Positions 8,961 to 16,929 are shown, counted from the first letter of the stretch. The stretch is DNA of 64,000 bases from Roseospira visakhapatnamensis (GCF_014197915.1 NZ_JACIGK010000019.1:24538-88537); one strand, 5' to 3'. Translations and numbers: made by a program. The notes: generated from the letters alone by a model not told the origin.

Positions 8961-9782
8961 ATGACACACGATCCCGAGTCCATCGCCCGTCCCATCGACC
9001 GCCTTCTGGCCATCATGGCGCGCCTGCGCGATCCCCAGGGCGGGTGCCCCTGGGATGTGGAGCAGACCTTCGCCACCGTCGCCCCGCACACCATCGAGGA
9101 AGCCTATGAAGTCGCCGACGCCATCGAGCGCGACGACATGGCCGACCTGCGGGACGAGTTGGGCGATCTGCTTCTTCAGGTCGTGTTCCACGCCCGCATG
9201 GCCGAGGAAGCCGCCCTGTTCGACTTCGACGCCGTGGCGACGGCCATCGCCGACAAGCTGGTCCGGCGTCACCCCCATGTGTTCGACGCCGATGGGGTCG
9301 GCACCGTCAGCGTGATCGACGCGGCCGAACAGACGGAGTCCTGGGAAGCACAGAAAACCCGCGAGCGTGCCGAGAAGGCCCATCACGGCGTCCTTGACGG
9401 CCTGACCGTGGGCCTTCCGGCGACCACCCGCGCGCAGAAGATGGGAAACAGGGTGGCCCGTGTCGGCTTCGACTGGCCCGACCCCACCCGCCTGCTGGAC
9501 AAGGTGCAGGAAGAACTGGACGAGGTGCGGGCCGAGGTCAACGCCGGCGCCGGGCAGGCGCGACTGGTCGACGAGGTCGGCGACCTGATGTTTACCTGCG
9601 TCCAGCTCGCCCGTAAGCTGAATGTGGATGCGGAGTCGGCACTCCGCCACACCAACAGAAAGTTCGAACGCCGGTTTCGCTATCTGGAAGAGCGACTGGA
9701 CGCCGCCGGCCGCGACACCGACGACGCCTCCCTGGAGGAGATGGAACAGCTATGGCAACAGGCCAAGACGGTGGTCGGCTAG
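8961..9782 (+). CDS. mazG: Nucleoside triphosphate pyrophosphohydrolase MazG
   Basis: MazG hydrolyses (d)NTPs to (d)NMP and pyrophosphate, with roles in nucleotide pool cleaning and ppGpp control. The 273-residue protein has two MazG repeats. The N-terminal signature is DPQGGCPWDVEQTF then EEAYEVADAIE with the metal-binding E..E..D pattern (DELGDLLLQVVFH). The second repeat contains KVQEELDEVRAE and DEVGDLMFTCVQLAR. The start is the ATG giving MTHDPES; the frame is open further upstream but matches nothing. The TAG stop (9780-9782) is formed by the end of a repeat element, see 9779-9884. Confidence 0.96.
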   Translation: MTHDPESIARPIDRLLAIMARLRDPQGGCPWDVEQTFATVAPHTIEEAYEVADAIERDDMADLRDELGDLLLQVVFHARMAEEAALFDFDAVATAIADKLVRRHPHVFDADGVGTVSVIDAAEQTESWEAQKTRERAEKAHHGVLDGLTVGLPATTRAQKMGNRVARVGFDWPDPTRLLDKVQEELDEVRAEVNAGAGQARLVDEVGDLMFTCVQLARKLNVDAESALRHTNRKFERRFRYLEERLDAAGRDTDDASLEEMEQLWQQAKTVVG

Positions 9783-9884
9783 AGCAAATCCCGAGCGATC
9801 CGAACCGGATCGCGACGACGATTTGCTTGAATATCAGAGTGATAGAGCATGGTGCGTGAGCCCAGGATCACGCACCATGCGCTC
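9779..9884 (+). repeat. Two-hairpin palindromic repeat, copy 1 of 3
   Basis: A 106-bp intergenic element with two stem-loops. The first runs from GCAAATC to GATTTGC with the inner palindrome GCGATCCGAACCGGATCGC. The second has arms GCATGGTGCGTGA and TCACGCACCATGC. The reverse complement occurs at 32926-33030 and 44940-45044. The left end, CTAG, contains the TAG stop of mazG. The second hairpin contains the ATG of the downstream lipoprotein gene. Confidence 0.92.
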
Positions 9885-10532
9885 ACGGCCCCGCGCGGAC
9901 GTCCCGGACCTGCACGATGGGGCCGCCGGGCGCGCGCGTGGTGGCGGATCCTCGTCACCGGACTGATCCTTCTGCCGCTGGTCGCCAGTTGCTACGTCCC
10001 CGACGACTTCCTGGTCGAGGTTCGCGTCAACCGCCAGGGCGATTTCGGCATCACCTACTCCGGCACCCTGACCTGGGCGCCGTTGTGGGCCGACATCCGC
10101 AAGGGGGCGCTGTCGCCCGACGAGATCGCCGAGAAGGTGGAGAACATCCGGCGCGACCTGGAACGCTATCCGGAGTTCAGCACGGTAGAACACGAGGGCG
10201 CGGGGCGCTTCCGCGTGTTCTACGAAACCACCGGACACGTGGACGGCGACGAAAGCTTCTACTTCCTGCGCGGTAATGCCCGCATCATCGCCATCCTGTC
10301 GCGCGAGGACGGCTTGCTCGTGGTGCGCACCCACGCCATCACCGACGACAACCGCCAGCGGCTCCAGGCCGTCGGCATGGACATGCGCGGCAAGATGCGG
10401 GTGGCCACCGACCGTCCGGTGCTGAGCCACAACGCCCAGGCCCGGGCCGACGGCCCGCAGGGCTTCGTCTATTACGACTGGGTGATCCGCAGCCTGAACG
10501 ACCCGGCCCCGCGCATCGTCATGGCGCGATAG
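9849..10532 (+). CDS. Uncharacterised lipoprotein
   Basis: The 227-residue frame has a basic N-terminus, a hydrophobic segment and a lipobox-like LVASC (residues 46-50 from this start), so it should be exported and lipidated on the cysteine. The mature part (about 180 residues) has no domain I can name: YVPDDFLVEVRVNRQGDFGITYSG, then a helical stretch with IAEKVENIRRDLERYPEF and a C-terminal YYDWVIRSL. The first 12 codons are the second hairpin of the repeat at 9779-9884, so the start codon comes from a mobile or repeated sequence. No good ribosome-binding site precedes it, and the next usable starts are GTG codons. Signal peptides tolerate N-terminal additions, which may be why this is viable. 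Confidence 0.65.
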   Translation: MVREPRITHHALTAPRGRPGPARWGRRARAWWRILVTGLILLPLVASCYVPDDFLVEVRVNRQGDFGITYSGTLTWAPLWADIRKGALSPDEIAEKVENIRRDLERYPEFSTVEHEGAGRFRVFYETTGHVDGDESFYFLRGNARIIAILSREDGLLVVRTHAITDDNRQRLQAVGMDMRGKMRVATDRPVLSHNAQARADGPQGFVYYDWVIRSLNDPAPRIVMAR

Positions 10533-10656
10533 GCATCCATGGCACGACAGGCGGGCATGGCTCGACAGGCGGACATCATCGGGCCGCCCGCGCACCGCCG
10601 CGTCCTCCACGGCCCCCAGGCGGCACGCATCCCAGACCCTTGGCCGACCCGTGATC

Positions 10657-11037
10657 CTACGCCGCGTCGTCGTCCTTGCTGGAGCGGCTGGAGGAGTTCA
10701 CGTAGGCCACGGCCGCGTGTTCCGGACAGTAGGGCTTGGTGGGGATGGCCGGCTTGCCGCAGAAGTGGAAGCCGGGCTCCTTCGGGTCGCCCACGGGCCA
10801 GCGGCAGGTGTGCGCCGACAGGTCGATCACCGAACTGATGCGGCTGTCCTGTTTGGGTTGCTTCTGCTTGACCCGCTTGATCGGCGATGGACGGCCCTTC
10901 AGCCCCAGCCGGTGCGCCTTGCCCACCACCGCGTTCTTGGAGACGCCCAGCGCCTTGCCGATCTCACCCGTGGTCAGGCCCTCGCTCCACAGCCGTCTCA
11001 GGTCCTGCACCCGTTCATCGGTCCAAACGACACTCAT
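10657..11037 (-). CDS. gcrA: Cell cycle transcriptional regulator GcrA
   Basis: GcrA is an alphaproteobacterial sigma70-dependent regulator that binds RNA polymerase and promoters carrying GANTC sites methylated by CcrM. The 126-residue protein starts at the ATG giving MSVVWTDERV. Its N-terminal helix-turn-helix (TTGEIGKALGVSKNAVVGKAH) and C-terminal sigma-binding region (CRWPVGDP...FHFCGKP...PYCPEHAAVAY) are both intact. The linker is short, making it smaller than the Caulobacter protein (about 173). The frame stays open upstream of the ATG without any family similarity. It stands alone; its 5' side faces a small-RNA candidate on the same strand. Confidence 0.95.
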   Translation of the reverse strand: MSVVWTDERVQDLRRLWSEGLTTGEIGKALGVSKNAVVGKAHRLGLKGRPSPIKRVKQKQPKQDSRISSVIDLSAHTCRWPVGDPKEPGFHFCGKPAIPTKPYCPEHAAVAYVNSSSRSSKDDDAA

Positions 11038-11328
11038 ACCGCACCTTTCTTGCCGCGGCGCCCGCGAAGCAGGCGCGCCCTGACCATCGGCGCCACCGGC
11101 GCCGTCGGCACCACGGCCCGCGCCGATGATGCCGGACACCATCACAAGGGGCGCGTCTCTCACGCGGCTCGCCACGTGGGCCGAGTCGCCGGGACACCGC
11201 CAACCGGATAAGGGTCTCAGAATAACATCGCCCGGCGACTTCGCCCAATGCCAACGTCGGGGCCGGATGTCGGGGCGTGTCCCCCGCATGCCCCGGGACT
11301 CCCACGATCCGCAGACTCGGGAATGACC

Positions 11329-11361
11329 CCAAAAAAAAGGGGCCGCGCTTTAGCACGGCCC
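11329..11361 (-). terminator. Rho-independent terminator
   Basis: Read on the minus strand: stem GGGCCGTGC/GCGCGGCCC (one mismatch), loop TAAA, followed by CTTTTTTTT. No protein gene ends just upstream of it on this strand, which points to a small RNA transcript (see 11330-11400). Confidence 0.85.
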
Positions 11362-11400
11362 AAGTTTAGGGAGGAAACGTCCAAGATACACAACACGGCT
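11330..11400 (-). ncRNA. Candidate alpha-r8 (MmgR-like) small RNA
   Basis: On the minus strand a single-stranded stretch containing UUUCCUCCCU (11377-11368) is followed directly by a strong Rho-independent terminator. The conserved 10-mer UUUCCUCCCU exposed before a terminator is the hallmark of the alphaproteobacterial alpha-r8 sRNA family, which includes MmgR, a regulator of polyhydroxybutyrate granules that acts on phasin mRNA. The 5' end is uncertain: a small hairpin (CTTCG...CGAAG, about 11399-11413) lies upstream. Further upstream, about 11419-11435, a TTGCACTGCAGCA stretch resembles PhaR-type (PHB regulator) sites. Identification is from memory of the motif, not from a covariance search. 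Confidence 0.6.
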
Positions 11401-11798
11401 TCGCGGAGCGAAGGGACCCCGTGCTGCAGTGCAAAAGATGGCCGATGACCGGCCTCCTGTAAAGCACCAAATTCAAAATGCCTCAGAGCGTTGCGAAAAT
11501 GCCGCATCGCACCATCATACACCGTGTCCGTCATCCCGCGAATCCAGAACGGGTTCCTTGCCCGACACGCCCACTGTGACAATCAGCACAACCCCTGCTC
11601 GGGCCGGCCCAGCTTCACCCGTGCTCTTCGAGTCCCTGGTTTCCTGGACGGTCAAACCAATGTATCCAGAGGACCATTCCTTGCGGATCGCCGCATTGCG
11701 GATTCGCAACGCGATGTCCGCCGGGACTGGGTCACACAGAGTCACGGTCCCGCGTGCGGATCGGTCGCTTGGGGACGGGGACAGAATGGGGGCGCGAC
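11401..11798. other. Intergenic region (398 bases)
   Basis: No supported gene. It should hold the promoter of the minus-strand sRNA candidate and of the plus-strand hemerythrin gene. A 76-codon minus-strand frame (11515-11745) has no ribosome-binding site or recognisable features. Confidence 0.35.
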
Positions 11799-12311
11799 AT
11801 GGCGCTGATCGAATGGAAAGAGCGGATGAGCGTGGGGGTCGAGGCCCTCGACAACGATCACCGCAAGCTGATCGGGCTGCTGAACCAGCTGCATGACGTC
11901 ATGCGGAGTGAGCGGTCGGACGAAACGCCCTCGCAAATCGTGCGAGAGCTGGTGAAATACACGGAATACCACTTCGATTGCGAGGAACGGTTGATGCGGC
12001 TGAGCCGCTATCCGGACTATGAAGCACACGTGCGCATTCATCGCGACCTGAAGCGGCGCCTTGTCAGCTTTGAACAGAAGCTCCTGTCCGTCCCCGAGTC
12101 GGAGGCCTTGATCCTGCCGCTGTTCGACTTCCTGTCGGACTGGCTGATGCGCCACATCCTGCGCGAGGACATGAAGTACCGCCCCTACCTGACGCGCGCC
12201 ACGCCCACCGCGTCGGCCCCAACCACGGACACCCCGGCGAAGGACACTCCGGCGAAGGACACCAAGGACACGACGGCGCCGCCGCCAACCGCGCCGTCCA
12301 CGAGCCCCTGA
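11799..12311 (+). CDS. Bacteriohemerythrin
   Basis: A 170-residue single-domain hemerythrin, a four-helix bundle that binds O2 at a non-haem di-iron centre; roles include oxygen sensing or delivery in microaerobic bacteria. Expected iron ligands are visible: His in VGVEALDNDHRKL (about 21), His and Glu in YTEYHFDCEERLM (His about 54, Glu about 58), His in the EAHVRIHRDL pair, and His/Asp in RHILREDMKY (about 118-123). A Thr/Pro/Lys-rich tail with a repeated AKDTP motif extends about 35 residues beyond the domain and is probably disordered. The start is the ATG giving MALIEWKERM. The gene is alone, convergent with maiA. Confidence 0.93.
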   Translation: MALIEWKERMSVGVEALDNDHRKLIGLLNQLHDVMRSERSDETPSQIVRELVKYTEYHFDCEERLMRLSRYPDYEAHVRIHRDLKRRLVSFEQKLLSVPESEALILPLFDFLSDWLMRHILREDMKYRPYLTRATPTASAPTTDTPAKDTPAKDTKDTTAPPPTAPSTSP

Positions 12312-12328
12312 GGTCCGGTCGAAACGGC

Positions 12329-12976
12329 CTATTCGGCGTCGGACTGTCGCTCCGGCGCCGCCGCCTGGACCGCCGGCAGGGCCTGACAGGCGGCATCGAT
12401 GCGCAGGATCGTGTCCAGGCCGGACAGATCGCAGCCGAAGCGACGGGCGTTGTAGAGCTGCGGCACCAGGCAGCAATCGGCCACCGTCGGCGTATCGCCG
12501 TGGCAGAATCGGCCGGTCTCGGGCGCGTCCGCCAGCAGTCGCTCCACGCTCCGCAATCCGTCTTCCACCCAATGCCGGTTCCACCGTCCCAGGGCCTCGT
12601 CATCCATCGCCAGGGGCCCCGTCAGGTACTGCCGCACGCGCAGGTTCTGGAGCGGGTGGATCTCGCAGGCGATGGCCTGGGCGAGGGCCCGCACCCGCGC
12701 CCGTCCCAGGGCATCGGCCGGCAGCAGGGGGGGATCCGGATACGTCTCCTCCAGGTACTCGATGATCGCCAGCGACTGGATCACCAGGCCGCCGCCGTCG
12801 AGGTCGAGCACCGGCACCAGCCCTTGCGGATGGCGTGCCAGATGGGCGGCGCCGCGATGCTCGCCGCCGTTCCGCGCCAGATGCACCGGCACCATCTCGC
12901 AGGACAACGCCTTCAGGGTCAGGGCCATGCGCACCCGCATCGCCGCCGAGGACCGCCAGTAGGTATACAGCTTCAT
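12329..12976 (-). CDS. maiA: Maleylacetoacetate isomerase (zeta-class GST)
   Basis: MaiA isomerises 4-maleylacetoacetate to 4-fumarylacetoacetate using glutathione, between homogentisate dioxygenase and fumarylacetoacetase in tyrosine breakdown. The 215-residue protein begins with the zeta-GST signature WRSSAAMRVRMAL (SSxxxRVR type), followed by a thioredoxin-like domain with VPVLDLDGG and IQSLAIIEYLEE, then a helical C-terminal domain with the HPLQNLRVRQYL segment. Its start overlaps the stop of the preceding membrane-protein gene by 4 bases (ATGA), so it belongs to the hmgA operon read leftward from about 16840. Confidence 0.95.
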   Translation of the reverse strand: MKLYTYWRSSAAMRVRMALTLKALSCEMVPVHLARNGGEHRGAAHLARHPQGLVPVLDLDGGGLVIQSLAIIEYLEETYPDPPLLPADALGRARVRALAQAIACEIHPLQNLRVRQYLTGPLAMDDEALGRWNRHWVEDGLRSVERLLADAPETGRFCHGDTPTVADCCLVPQLYNARRFGCDLSGLDTILRIDAACQALPAVQAAAPERQSDAE

Positions 12977-14007
12977 GATGTCCGTCGATGTTCAGAGGTC
13001 GGGTCCGGGAGGTCGGGCGGCTCGGGCGGGTGCCGGTCCCGCAGCGCGGCGACAACCGTCTCCAGCACGTCCCGACCGACGACCCGGATCACACTGAGGC
13101 CGAGCACCTGGACGCGGACCCAGTCGTCCATGTCCCGCGCGTCCAGCGAGGCGATCAGCCGCGCCAGCGCCTGCTGCTGCTCCGGATCGACATCCTCGGC
13201 GATCGCCAGGCAATACACCACCACGGTCCGGCTGACCGTCTGAAAGTCGAGGCCCTCCAGAAGCCGCCGGACGATGGCCGCCCGCGCCACGGCCTCGCGG
13301 CCGGCGTGGGCGTCTCGGTCGCTCTCGTCGGGTTCGGTCGCGTCGGGCGACAGGCCGGCCTTGAGATTGGTCACGGCCTTGTCGAGCACATCCCGGCCGA
13401 CAATGTTCATGAGAACCAAGCCCAGGGTCTGCACCTTGATGGTGTCGTCGACATCGTCGTTCCGCAGGCTCTGAAGCGCCTTGGCGATCGCGTGCTGCTC
13501 CGCCGGGCCGACGTTCTGCATCAGCGCGAAACAGTGCGGCGCCAGACCCAGGCGTGCCTTGTCGAAGTCGAGCCCGTCCATAACCCGCGCGATGTAGACC
13601 GAGCGCCGCACGGCAAGAAGCCGGTCCACCGCCCGATCGGCCGCGCCACTGATCGCCTGCAACACGAAGCTGGGTCCGACGGGCACGTCGACGTCGTTGG
13701 CCCGCAGGGTCAGCAGGGAGCTTCGCAGGAACGCCATGGCGGACAGGCCGGCGATCAGAACGTTCGCGGCCCGGCCCGGAATGTCGGTACCGGCCGACAA
13801 CTCCGGCGGCAGCCAGCGCGTGAGGACGAACAACGCCATCAGCGACGCCACGGCGTTGACCGAGACGTACAGCGCCGCCGGAATGTTGCGAAGCGCCGCC
13901 AGCGGCGCCGCCCGATAGCGCCCGACCAGTTCGGCCACCCCAACCAGGGCACCGAGGACCGCCACCGCGATCCACTCCCATAACGCCGGGTCCGGTGCGG
14001 TCTCCAT
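12973..14007 (-). CDS. Uncharacterised membrane protein with internal duplication
   Basis: 344 residues. Hydrophobic segments at about 11-28 and 44-64 (and a weaker one about 82-98) suggest a membrane anchor, followed by a soluble C-terminal part. That part contains an 80-residue module twice (about 137-220 and 243-327). Both copies share GLDF, the V.P..Q.A.A..L.SL pattern, DD...VQ.LGL and GRDVL. I do not recognise the family. It lies inside the homogentisate operon, 23 bases after the preceding orf and overlapping maiA by 4 bases, so it is co-expressed with tyrosine catabolism; whether it works in it is unknown. Confidence 0.75.
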   Translation of the reverse strand: METAPDPALWEWIAVAVLGALVGVAELVGRYRAAPLAALRNIPAALYVSVNAVASLMALFVLTRWLPPELSAGTDIPGRAANVLIAGLSAMAFLRSSLLTLRANDVDVPVGPSFVLQAISGAADRAVDRLLAVRRSVYIARVMDGLDFDKARLGLAPHCFALMQNVGPAEQHAIAKALQSLRNDDVDDTIKVQTLGLVLMNIVGRDVLDKAVTNLKAGLSPDATEPDESDRDAHAGREAVARAAIVRRLLEGLDFQTVSRTVVVYCLAIAEDVDPEQQQALARLIASLDARDMDDWVRVQVLGLSVIRVVGRDVLETVVAALRDRHPPEPPDLPDPTSEHRRTS

Positions 14008-14030
14008 GCGATCCCTCCCGCGCTCCCGCG

Positions 14031-14459
14031 TTACCGTCCGTCGTCGGCCAGCGCCAGCAGGCGTTGTCCGGCCTCGGTCAGGTCGAACAGGCGGGTCCCG
14101 TCCGGCCCCTCGCCGTCGCGCACCGTACCCAGGAACACCTGCCCCTTCAGGGTCTCCAGCAGGTCCGACGGCCCCAGTCCCGTGGCGGTCGCCAGCGCCG
14201 GCGCGTCTCGGTGCCCCGCCTGGAGGGCCCGCAGAACCAGGGTGGCGGGATCGGCGCCATGCGCCGCCGGCCGCCCGGCCCCCGCGCCGCGTGGCCCGTC
14301 CCCCGCAAGCCCCGCCCCCTTTAGGAACGCATCGACGGCCGGCGCGCGTGTCCCGGCGACCTTCGACAGCGTCCGAGGGTCGAGCCCGCCGGGGGACTCC
14401 CGCGCCATCAGGTCGCGCGTGGTCTCCAGGAAGGTTCCGAAGTAGTCGAAGTTCCGCAT
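14031..14459 (-). CDS. Uncharacterised protein, possible winged-helix fold
   Basis: The likely start is the ATG giving MRNFDYFGTF (142 residues); an ATG 51 bases upstream is possible. The C-terminal half (PATLVLRALQAG, then ALATATGLGPSDLLETL, then RLFDLTEAGQRLLAL) reads like a winged-helix DNA-binding fold in which a GLGPSDL recognition helix is followed by a wing and the LTEAGQRLL helix typical of MarR/PadR-like ends. A Gly/Ala-rich linker occupies residues about 48-72. It sits between fahA and the membrane-protein gene in the homogentisate operon. It is not a known enzyme of the pathway; a regulatory role is a guess from the fold. Confidence 0.6.
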   Translation of the reverse strand: MRNFDYFGTFLETTRDLMARESPGGLDPRTLSKVAGTRAPAVDAFLKGAGLAGDGPRGAGAGRPAAHGADPATLVLRALQAGHRDAPALATATGLGPSDLLETLKGQVFLGTVRDGEGPDGTRLFDLTEAGQRLLALADDGR

Positions 14460-14562
14460 GGGCGTCGTCCCGGGCAAGGTGGACGGCGGACGGTCCGGTC
14501 CATCCCGCACGCCCTCACGATACGGCGCGAGTCCGGGACCCGCAATGCTTCAGCCGCCCCGC

Positions 14563-15582
14563 TCAGGCGCGATCGTAGCGCGCCACCCGCTGGTCGATGG
14601 CCCCGAAGATCGACGCCCCCGCGCCGTCCTCCATGGTGATCCGCACCCGGTCGCCGAAGCGCAGGAACGACGTCGCCGGCTGACCGTCGCGGATGGTCTC
14701 GATCATGCGCACCTCGGCGAGGCAGGAGTAGCCGACGCCGCCGTCGGCCAGGGCCGAGCCGTGACCGGTGCCCTGCCGGTTGGATACCGTCCCCGAGCCG
14801 ATGATGGTCCCCGCCCCCAGTGGCCGGGTCCGGGCCGCGTGGGCGATCAGGCGCGGAAACCCGAAGGTCATGTCCCGGCCGGCATCCGGCATCCCGAAGG
14901 GCACGCCGTTGATGAACGACAGCAGCCGGCCATGCAGACGGGCGCCGTCCCAGGCATCCCCCAGGTCGTCCGGCGTCACCGCCACCGGCGAAAAGGCGCT
15001 GGACGGCTTGGACTGGAAGAAGCCGAAGCCCTTGGCCAGTTCCCCAGGGATCAGGCCGCGCAGCGACACGTCGTTGACCAGCATCACCAGCGCGACATGC
15101 CCGGCCGCGTCGGCCTCGGACACGCCCATGGGCACGTCATCGGTGACCACGGCGATCTCGCCCTCGAAATCGATGCCCCAGGGGGCGTCATCGGCCAGCA
15201 CGATGTCGTCGCACGGCCCCAGGAAGGCGTCGGAGCCCCCCTGGTACATCAGCGGATCGGTCCAGATGCTGTCCGGAACGTCCGCGCCGCGCGCCCGGCG
15301 CACCAGTTCGACGTGGTTCACGTAGGCCGAGCCGTCGGCCCACTGGTAGGCCCGCGGCAACGGCGCGGCGCAGGCGGCGGGATCGAACGGCCGGGCGTCG
15401 GCCACCGCGCCGGCCTCCAGCGCCACGGCCACCTCGGCCAGACGCGGCGCACAGGCCGACCAGTCGTCCAGCGCCGCCTGCAGGGTCGGCGCGATCGCCG
15501 GCACCGGCACGCACCGGCTCAGGTCGCGGGACACGATCACCAGGCGGCCATCGCGCCCATGCTTGAGGGAGGCGAGTTTCAT
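14563..15582 (-). CDS. fahA: Fumarylacetoacetate hydrolase
   Basis: This 339-residue enzyme of the FAH family cleaves fumarylacetoacetate to fumarate and acetoacetate, ending tyrosine/homogentisate degradation. Evidence includes the metal-binding region WGIDFEGEIAVVTDD with the E-x-E pair, the LVNDVSLRGL motif, the FFQSKPSSAFSPVAVTPDDLG signature and the GTIIGSGTVSNRQG loop. Length fits the shorter bacterial form. The start chosen gives MKLASLKHGRDG and is preceded by GGAGCGGG. It lies 37 bases after hmgA, which makes the assignment as fumarylacetoacetase rather than a generic FAH-family hydratase secure. Confidence 0.95.
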   Translation of the reverse strand: MKLASLKHGRDGRLVIVSRDLSRCVPVPAIAPTLQAALDDWSACAPRLAEVAVALEAGAVADARPFDPAACAAPLPRAYQWADGSAYVNHVELVRRARGADVPDSIWTDPLMYQGGSDAFLGPCDDIVLADDAPWGIDFEGEIAVVTDDVPMGVSEADAAGHVALVMLVNDVSLRGLIPGELAKGFGFFQSKPSSAFSPVAVTPDDLGDAWDGARLHGRLLSFINGVPFGMPDAGRDMTFGFPRLIAHAARTRPLGAGTIIGSGTVSNRQGTGHGSALADGGVGYSCLAEVRMIETIRDGQPATSFLRFGDRVRITMEDGAGASIFGAIDQRVARYDRA

Positions 15583-15619
15583 GGCGGTCCCGCTCCGTTG
15601 AAGAGTAGAGAGGCAGGAA

Positions 15620-16750
15620 TCACCTGGTATTGGTCTTCCAGGAGTCGGCATAGCCCGTCCACTCCACGCCGGCGGGCAGGTCGCCGACCTCCAGGACATC
15701 GCGGGTGTCGATCATCACGGCGACCTCGTCGGTTTCCTTGCGCGCATGCCGCATGGCGGTCTGATAGGCGCCGGGATGGGGACCGTGGGGGAAACCGGCC
15801 GGGTGGAAGGTGCTCATGCCCGGATGGATGTTGTCGCGCGAGAAGAACTGACCCCGGTGATAGAAGATCACCTCGTCATAGTCGTCGTTGGAATGGTAGT
15901 AGGGCAGCTTCAACGCGCCGGGATCGCTTTCGATCGGGCGCGGGCAGAAGGTGCAGATCACCACGCGATCCGCCAGCCACGTGGTATGGGCCGAGGGCGG
16001 CACGTGATAGCGATGGCTCATCAGGGGGCGGATGTCGCGCCAGTTCAGGCGCACCGGCGCCAGGTCGCCGTGCCAGCCCACCGCGTCCAGGGGATTGAAC
16101 GGATGCACGAGGGTGGTCAGTTCGTTCCGGCGCTTGACCACGGTGTGCCATTCGGCCTCGTCCTGCTGATCCAGGAACGCCGCGTCGATCGCCGGCACGT
16201 CCAGCACGGCGGGATCGAAGATCGCCTGGCGTCCCACCGGCCCCTTGAGCGGCAGGCCGAAGGCATCGTTGGTCGCCTCGACCAGCAGCACCATGGCCGA
16301 CCCGTCCCAGGACACGCGCCAGGCGGTGCCACGCGGCAGCACCACGTAGTCGCCCTCCCGCACGGCCAGGTGCCCGTAGTCGCAGAACAGGTGACCGCCG
16401 CCCTCATGGATGAACAGCACCTGGTCGCCGTCGGTGTTGCGCACCAGGTGGTCCATGGCCCCGTCGGTCCGCCACAGGCGGATTTGGGTGTGGGCGTTGT
16501 GCAGGATCACCGGCGCGGCGAAGGGACTGGGACCGGCGGGCTCCAAGCGGGTCAGGTCGAAGGCGCGCGGGCGCAGGGGGCCGTCGAAACGGTTCCAGCC
16601 GGTGGGCGGATGGCGATGGTGGAACTGGGTGGCCGGGCCGAAGAACCCCTCGCGCCCGGCCTCGCGTTCGTAGGTGCCCTCGGGCAAGTCGCAATGGGCC
16701 TGGCGGCTGGCCCGGCCCTCGACGCGCGAAACGGGAATCCAGGATTTCAT
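15620..16750 (-). CDS. hmgA: Homogentisate 1,2-dioxygenase
   Basis: HmgA opens the aromatic ring of homogentisate with O2 to give maleylacetoacetate, using non-haem Fe(II). The 376-residue sequence belongs to the compact bacterial form (shorter than the 430-445 residue human/Pseudomonas type). Visible cupin features are the HNAHTQIRLWR start of the core, FIHEGGGHLFCDYGHL, and the metal site region YYHSNDDYDEVIFYHRGQF (His/Glu ligands) with FHPAGFPHGPHPGA. It is the first gene of a five-gene operon, hmgA-fahA-orf-orf-maiA, expressed from a promoter at 16840-16868 and divergent from a MarR regulator. Confidence 0.95.
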   Translation of the reverse strand: MKSWIPVSRVEGRASRQAHCDLPEGTYEREAGREGFFGPATQFHHRHPPTGWNRFDGPLRPRAFDLTRLEPAGPSPFAAPVILHNAHTQIRLWRTDGAMDHLVRNTDGDQVLFIHEGGGHLFCDYGHLAVREGDYVVLPRGTAWRVSWDGSAMVLLVEATNDAFGLPLKGPVGRQAIFDPAVLDVPAIDAAFLDQQDEAEWHTVVKRRNELTTLVHPFNPLDAVGWHGDLAPVRLNWRDIRPLMSHRYHVPPSAHTTWLADRVVICTFCPRPIESDPGALKLPYYHSNDDYDEVIFYHRGQFFSRDNIHPGMSTFHPAGFPHGPHPGAYQTAMRHARKETDEVAVMIDTRDVLEVGDLPAGVEWTGYADSWKTNTR

Positions 16751-16839
16751 GGGGACGCGTCCTCTCCGAATACCGTGGGCTGGTCGTCCAGCCGCGTGGC
16801 CAAGCCGGCCGACGGTGCGCGATCATCGTCTCGGACGCA

Positions 16840-16868
16840 AGAATAGTTTCACATGAAACCATTTCCAA
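16840..16868 (-). promoter_or_regulatory. Promoter of the hmgA operon
   Basis: On the minus strand -35 TTGGAA (16868-16863) and -10 TATTCT (16845-16840) are separated by exactly 17 bases. The spacer contains the palindrome at 16846-16859, the layout of a repressed promoter. Confidence 0.7.
16846..16859. promoter_or_regulatory. Probable MarR operator
   Basis: GTTTCACATGAAAC has perfect 6-bp inverted arms around a 2-bp centre. It lies in the spacer of the hmgA promoter and about 70 bases before the divergent MarR gene, so the regulator may repress the catabolic operon and itself. Confidence 0.6.
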
Positions 16869-16929
16869 GACAAAATCGTTGGTGTTCCTCCCCCGCCCCA
16901 TGACCGGCCCTCAACTGCCAGGACCCCCG

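Noticed and set aside
14458..16098. Long plus-strand frame (546 codons) opposite fahA and hmgA
   Set aside because: Histidine- and Gly-rich shadow of two firmly identified minus-strand genes.
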